Below, one piece after another: positions 60,091 through 64,000 of a stretch of 64,000 nt of DNA (positions are counted from its first letter, which is position 1; each line of letters begins with the position of its first letter). This stretch comes from Pollutimonas bauzanensis. Its GTDB lineage: Bacteria > Pseudomonadota > Gammaproteobacteria > Burkholderiales > Burkholderiaceae_B. The position numbers were made by a program, and so were the translations under genes. The stretch spans positions 209,959 through 273,958 of the forward strand of contig NZ_FQXE01000005.1 in NCBI RefSeq assembly GCF_900129885.1. Direction: 5' to 3'. A model generated the notes under the pieces. The model was not told where the DNA came from and searched no databases. It saw nothing but the letters and a program-made list of their open reading frames with translations.

Positions 60091-61860
60091 ATGGACACCG
60101 TATCGGACTTTATTCTCAAGCGCTTATCTGAATGGGGGATAAAGCGGATATTCGCCTATCCGGGCGACGGCATCAACGGCTTGATCGGCGCTTTCGGCCG
60201 CAGCAAGGAGCCGCTCGAGTTCGTCCAGGTGCGGCATGAGGAAATGGCCGCCTTCATGGCTTGCGCCCATGCGAAATTCACCGGGCAGGTGGGGGTGTGC
60301 ATGGCCACGTCCGGCCCGGGCGCGATCCATTTGCTCAACGGGCTGTATGACGCCAAGATGGATCACCAGCCGGTGGTCGCCATCGTCGGGCAGCAGGCGC
60401 GCGCCGCGATAGGCGGCGATTACCAGCAAGAGGTCGACCTTGCGAGCCTGTTCAAGGATGTGGCGGCCGATTTCGTGCATGTGGCGAGCAGCCCCGTCCA
60501 GGTCCGGCATTTGATAGACCGGGCCATGCGCATCGCGATGGAGCGGCGCACGGTCACCTGCGTCATTTTGCCCAATGATGTGCAGGATTTACCGGCCGTC
60601 GAAGCGCCGCCGCACGAGCATGGCACGGTGCACAGCGGCATCGGCTACACCGCGCATTCGCATGTCCCCGCGGAACATGGCCTGCGCAATGCCGCTGAAA
60701 TCCTCAACAGCGGGGAACGGGTCGCGCTTCTCGTCGGCGCCGGCGCGCTGGGGGCCGAAGAGGAAATCCAGCAGGCGGCCGAACTGCTGGGCGCCGGCGT
60801 CGCCAAGGCTTTGCTGGGCAAGGCCGCCATCGCCGATGCGCTGCCCTATGTGACGGGCTCCATCGGCCTGCTGGGCACCCAGCCCAGCTGGGAGCTGATG
60901 AGCGGCTGCGACCGCCTGTTGATGGTGGGCACTTCCTTTCCCTATGCCGAGTTCCTGCCGGTCGAAGGACAGGCGCGGGCCGTGCAGATCGATCGCGACG
61001 GGCGCATGCTCAGCTTGCGCTACCCCATAGAGGTTGGACTGGTGGGCGACAGCAAGGCGACCTTGAAGGCCCTGCTGCCCTTGCTGACGCGCAAGAGCGA
61101 CCGCGCCTGGCAGGAAAAAATAGCCAAGAGCGTGGCGCGCTGGTGGGACACCCTGGAAGCGCGGGCCATGGTCCAGGGCGAGCCGATCAATCCGCAGCGG
61201 GTCTTCTGGGAGCTGTCGCAGCGCTTGCCGGATCGCAGCATCATTGCCTGCGACTCGGGTTCCTCGGCCAACTGGTATGCGCGCGACTTGAAAATGCGCG
61301 AGGGCATGCTGGCCTCGGTGTCGGGCGGCCTGGCGTCGATGGGCTGCGCGGTGCCCTACGCCCTGGCAGGCAAGCTCGCCTTTCCCGATCGCCCCGTCTT
61401 CGCCCTGGTGGGCGATGGCGCCATGCAGATGAACGGCATCAATGAGCTCATCACCATCGCCAGCCGCTGGAAGGACTGGCCATCGCCGACCCTGGTCATC
61501 ATGGTGCTGAACAACGGCGACCTGAACGAGGTGACCTGGGAACAGCGCGTGCTGGGCGGCGATCCGCGTTTTGACGCGTCCCAGCTGCTGCCGGCATTTC
61601 CCTACGCCGAATACGCCAAGCTGCTCGGCCTCGATGGCATAAAAATCACCGATCCCGACCACGTCGGCCCCGCCTGGGACGCCGCGATCAACGCGGACCG
61701 GCCGACGCTGCTCGAGATGGTGACGGACAAGGACGTGCCGCCCCTGCCCCCGCATATCGCCTTGAAGCAGGCCAAGGCCTATTTCCAGGCGATAAGCAAA
61801 GAGAAGGCCTCGGGCGGCGCCGTCTTGCGGGCGACCATCAAGCAATGGTGGGCGAGCTGA
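60091..61860 (+). CDS. Thiamine-diphosphate enzyme, pyruvate oxidase-like
   Basis: A 589-residue member of the acetolactate-synthase/POX family. The N-terminal TPP domain has FAYPGDGINGLIGAF and RHEEMAAFMACAHAKF; the C-terminal domain has VGDGAMQMNGINELIT with VLNNGDLNEVTWEQ. It may decarboxylate pyruvate to acetate with FAD or quinone, as PoxB, but the family also contains other activities. The start ATG has GGGAG upstream. It lies 70 bases after egtD and 65 before the DUF883-like gene. A C-terminal membrane-binding helix like that of E. coli PoxB is not clearly seen. Confidence 0.88.
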   Translation: MDTVSDFILKRLSEWGIKRIFAYPGDGINGLIGAFGRSKEPLEFVQVRHEEMAAFMACAHAKFTGQVGVCMATSGPGAIHLLNGLYDAKMDHQPVVAIVGQQARAAIGGDYQQEVDLASLFKDVAADFVHVASSPVQVRHLIDRAMRIAMERRTVTCVILPNDVQDLPAVEAPPHEHGTVHSGIGYTAHSHVPAEHGLRNAAEILNSGERVALLVGAGALGAEEEIQQAAELLGAGVAKALLGKAAIADALPYVTGSIGLLGTQPSWELMSGCDRLLMVGTSFPYAEFLPVEGQARAVQIDRDGRMLSLRYPIEVGLVGDSKATLKALLPLLTRKSDRAWQEKIAKSVARWWDTLEARAMVQGEPINPQRVFWELSQRLPDRSIIACDSGSSANWYARDLKMREGMLASVSGGLASMGCAVPYALAGKLAFPDRPVFALVGDGAMQMNGINELITIASRWKDWPSPTLVIMVLNNGDLNEVTWEQRVLGGDPRFDASQLLPAFPYAEYAKLLGLDGIKITDPDHVGPAWDAAINADRPTLLEMVTDKDVPPLPPHIALKQAKAYFQAISKEKASGGAVLRATIKQWWAS

Positions 61861-61925
61861 ACCCGGCGGCGGCGCCTTCCGCGCCATTGCCATGGAAGGC
61901 GCCGGCATATCCTACAGGAGCGAGC

Positions 61926-62228
61926 ATGATGACAGATGACAAGGGAAGCAGCCGCAAGGAGCGGATGGCGCGGGCCGAAGGGCTTTTGCGGGCCACGGCC
62001 AGCTATGGCGGCGCGGAGATCGAAGCCGCGCGGGGCGGGATCAAGCGCCAGCTGGAAGCGCTGCGCGGCCAGCGGGCGGGAGACAGGCTGTTGAGCGCGG
62101 CCTGCTGCAACCCCGCCGCCAGGACCGTGGATCGGTGCTTGCGTGAATATCCCTGGCAGGCGATAGGCATCGTCGCCGTGGCGGCCCTGGCCGCCGGAGC
62201 GTGCCTGGCGCGGCGGCCGCGGCGCTAG
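61926..62228 (+). CDS. Small tail-anchored DUF883/ElaB-like protein
   Basis: A 100-residue protein. A charged, helical N-terminal part (about 1-75) leads to a single membrane helix (about 79-95, QAIGIVAVAALAAGACLA) and a basic end RRPRR. This is the design of ElaB/YqjD proteins, which bind ribosomes at the membrane in stationary phase. The DUF883 signature VREYPWQAIGIAA is near-matched by LREYPWQAIGIVAV. The start has AGGAG 5 bases upstream. It follows the POX-like gene. Confidence 0.82.
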   Translation: MMTDDKGSSRKERMARAEGLLRATASYGGAEIEAARGGIKRQLEALRGQRAGDRLLSAACCNPAARTVDRCLREYPWQAIGIVAVAALAAGACLARRPRR

Positions 62229-62287
62229 CGGCCTGCCTATGCCGGGCCCCTCGCCCGCCGCGTGCAGGCCGGCGCGGCCGGCCTGTT

Positions 62288-63349
62288 TCAGGCAGGCGCG
62301 TCAGGGCTGCGGTTGACGGCCTGCAGGAAGGCAAAGAAACGCCGTTCGTCGGCGTCCAGCCCGCGCGGCCCGGCAATGGGCGCCCGAGGCGCCAGCCCGC
62401 CGTCGAGGTAGGCGGCGATGATGGCCGGGTGAATATAGCAGTCACGGCATACCGCGGGTGTGTTGCCCAGCAGCCGCGCCGCCTCCTTGACGACGTCGTT
62501 GACGGTGCCGCGCGCGGGTTCGGCGCCGCCGCTCTGGCGGCGCTGCAACTGGCCGTATGCGAAGACCGATGCCGCCCAGGTCCGATAGTGCTTGGCGGTG
62601 AAATCCCCGCCTCCGGCTTCCTTCAGATAGTCATTGACGCAGCCGGAATCCACCCCGTGTACCGTGCCGTCGGGATCTTCGAACTGGAAGAGCTCATGGC
62701 CGGGGATTTCCATGCACCGTTTTATCACTGCGGCGATCCGGCGGTCGGTCACCGTGACGTCGTGCTGCACTCCGCCCTTGCCGCGGAACCGGAAACGCAC
62801 CTGGCTGCCCGCAATCGAGGCGTGGCGCCGGCGCAGCGTTGTCAGGCCATAGGACTTGTTGGCTTTCGCATAGGCGCGGCTGCCGATCCGGATCAGGGTC
62901 GATTCGAGCAGCCGCACCACGACCGCCACGATTTTTTCATGCGTCATCACGCGGCTTTGCATGTCGCGCGCGACGCGGCGCCGTATGCGCGCAAGCGCAT
63001 GCCCGAACTCCTCCAGTTGCTGGTATTTGTTGCTGTCGCGCACCGCCGTCCACTGTTGATGATAGCGATACTGCTTGCGCCCGCGTGCATCGCGCCCTGT
63101 CGCCTGGATGTGACCGCGCGGATCGGGGCATATCCATACGTCGCTATAGGCGGGCGGAATGGCCAGGGCGTCGATGCGGCTGATGGCCGCCGGGTCCTTG
63201 ATCGGGCAACCCTTGGCGTCGAGATAGGCGAACCGCTGGCCCGATTTCCTGCGGGTGATGCCCGGGCCGTCGTCCGTCACGTAGATCAGGCCCTGCATGG
63301 GACCTGGCGTATCGGCTTCCTCGTCGTGTCTGCCCATAGCTGTGTGCAT
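62288..63349 (-). CDS. DNA topoisomerase IB
   Basis: A 353-residue poxvirus-type topoisomerase. The conserved residues are R154 in LIRIGSRAY, K191 in RFRGKGG, R256 in HYRTW and the nucleophile Y305 in CYIHPAI. It relaxes supercoils by a transient 3'-phosphotyrosine. The start is either 63349 or the ATG at 63337; neither has a strong ribosome site, and no close homologue was compared. The family is common in environmental proteobacteria. It is convergent with the DUF883-like gene. Confidence 0.93.
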   Translation of the reverse strand: MHTAMGRHDEEADTPGPMQGLIYVTDDGPGITRRKSGQRFAYLDAKGCPIKDPAAISRIDALAIPPAYSDVWICPDPRGHIQATGRDARGRKQYRYHQQWTAVRDSNKYQQLEEFGHALARIRRRVARDMQSRVMTHEKIVAVVVRLLESTLIRIGSRAYAKANKSYGLTTLRRRHASIAGSQVRFRFRGKGGVQHDVTVTDRRIAAVIKRCMEIPGHELFQFEDPDGTVHGVDSGCVNDYLKEAGGGDFTAKHYRTWAASVFAYGQLQRRQSGGAEPARGTVNDVVKEAARLLGNTPAVCRDCYIHPAIIAAYLDGGLAPRAPIAGPRGLDADERRFFAFLQAVNRSPDAPA

Positions 63350-63425
63350 TCGCTGCCCGGGATCGGTGGTTGCCGATAGCTGCAAGCCGCATGCCCGCGC
63401 CGGCGGGCCCGGCCCGCCAGGGACT

Positions 63426-64000
63426 TCATGCCGTGGGCTTGATCCGCGTCGGCCCGCGGTTGAACACGGCGATGGCACGGCCCAGGCGCGCGGCCTGAGT
63501 GCGCAGCCCGTCGGAAGTATGAGCGGATTCGGCGACCATGGCGGCATTGTGCTGAGTTGCCTGCTCCAGCTGATTCACGGCGATGTTGATCTGCCCGATG
63601 CCGCTGGATTGCTCCGTCGACGCGAGGCTGATTTCATCGATGAAATTCGATACCCGCTGCGCCTGGCCGACAACATCGTGCATGACGGCCCCCGCCTTGT
63701 CGACCAGGGCGCGCGCCGTGTGGATCTGCCCTACGCTGGCGCCTATCAATTCCTTGATTTCCTGGGCGGACTGGGCGCTGCGCAGCGCCAGGCTGCGCAC
63801 CTCGGCCGCCACCACGGCGAAGCCCCGCCCCTGCTCGCCCGCCCGGACGGCCTCGACGGCGGCGTTCAGGGCCAGGATATTGGTCTGGAAAGCGATGCTG
63901 TCGATGACCCCGATGATGTCGTAAATTTTATTGCTGGACGCCGTGATCGTCTCCATGGTGCCCACCACCTGGTTGACCACCGCGCTGCCCTCGCTTGCCG
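63426..64000 (-). CDS. Methyl-accepting chemotaxis protein, C-terminal part
   Basis: The gene runs off the end of the window; 191 residues are visible. The hairpin tip is seen as IDSIAFQTNILALNAAVEAV with AGEQGRGFAVVAAEVRSLA, followed by SLASTEQSSGIGQIN in the methylation-helix region. It passes signals to CheA. The C-terminus TRIKPTA lacks the NWETF pentapeptide for CheR binding. The sensing domain is outside the window. One change in the tip is VEAVRAG where A is usual in place of V. Confidence 0.9.
   Translation of the reverse strand, partial: ASEGSAVVNQVVGTMETITASSNKIYDIIGVIDSIAFQTNILALNAAVEAVRAGEQGRGFAVVAAEVRSLALRSAQSAQEIKELIGASVGQIHTARALVDKAGAVMHDVVGQAQRVSNFIDEISLASTEQSSGIGQINIAVNQLEQATQHNAAMVAESAHTSDGLRTQAARLGRAIAVFNRGPTRIKPTA

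Noticed and set aside
1-64000. Insertion sequences, prophage or a genomic island
   Set aside because: No transposase, integrase, terminal repeats or tRNA attachment site was recognised; the truncated genes are explained by simple deletions.

Overview
The window looks like the chromosome of a high-GC betaproteobacterium, most likely Burkholderiales and probably Alcaligenaceae. This is inferred from base composition, two Bug-family (TctC) substrate-binding proteins beside catabolic genes, and dense overlapping operons. No rRNA, tRNA, insertion sequence, prophage or intact CRISPR array was seen. No gene-free stretch exceeds 300 bases.

Layout. 1-3.7 kb: end of a sensor kinase, a NarL-type regulator, a YghA-like dehydrogenase, an erythromycin-esterase homologue and a small proline-rich protein. 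3.7-15.7 kb (minus): an uninterrupted 12-gene respiratory operon, actABCDEF (alternative complex III), a small membrane protein, a SCO copper chaperone and four caa3-oxidase subunits. Together these form a quinol-to-oxygen route without a bc1 complex. 16-23.3 kb: a Dps protein, then a minus-strand operon gtrA-gtrB-arnT-like-response regulator-sensor kinase (lipid-linked sugar transfer plus a two-component system), with pgm divergent. 23.3-25.4 kb: a decaying locus with a broken ATP-grasp acyl-CoA ligase, an intact Bug protein, and an IclR regulator that has lost its effector domain but keeps a palindromic operator. 25.4-27.6 kb: selD-selU (selenophosphate and selenouridine tRNA). 27.7 kb: a cupredoxin.

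28.2-36.5 kb (minus): a catabolic cluster with an FAH-fold enzyme, a 2-hydroxyacid dehydrogenase, a Bug protein, a mandelate-racemase-subgroup enzyme, a GntR regulator, an FAD oxidoreductase and a pyruvyl-transferase-family protein. Palindromes lie at two promoters. It probably degrades a sugar acid or similar hydroxyacid. 36.7-43.5 kb: a LysR regulator, an HpaI-like aldolase homologue, a three-part ABC importer and a divergent SDR; the aldolase homologue and the SDR both lack canonical catalytic residues.

43.5-64 kb: housekeeping and stress genes. These are a metallophosphoesterase, DUF1810, an MtfA-like peptidase, a small monooxygenase, an MFS transporter, an MscS channel, a flavoprotein, DUF411, two aldo/keto reductases, an exported methyltransferase, an APC permease, a ZIP transporter, an SDR remnant, egtBD (ergothioneine), a pyruvate-oxidase-like enzyme, a DUF883-like protein, topoisomerase IB and a partial chemoreceptor.

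Taken together the genes suggest a respiratory, metabolically flexible environmental bacterium with investment in copper/haem respiration, redox stress defence, selenium use and uptake of organic acids. All functions are read from sequence motifs and knowledge of the families; no search or alignment was run.
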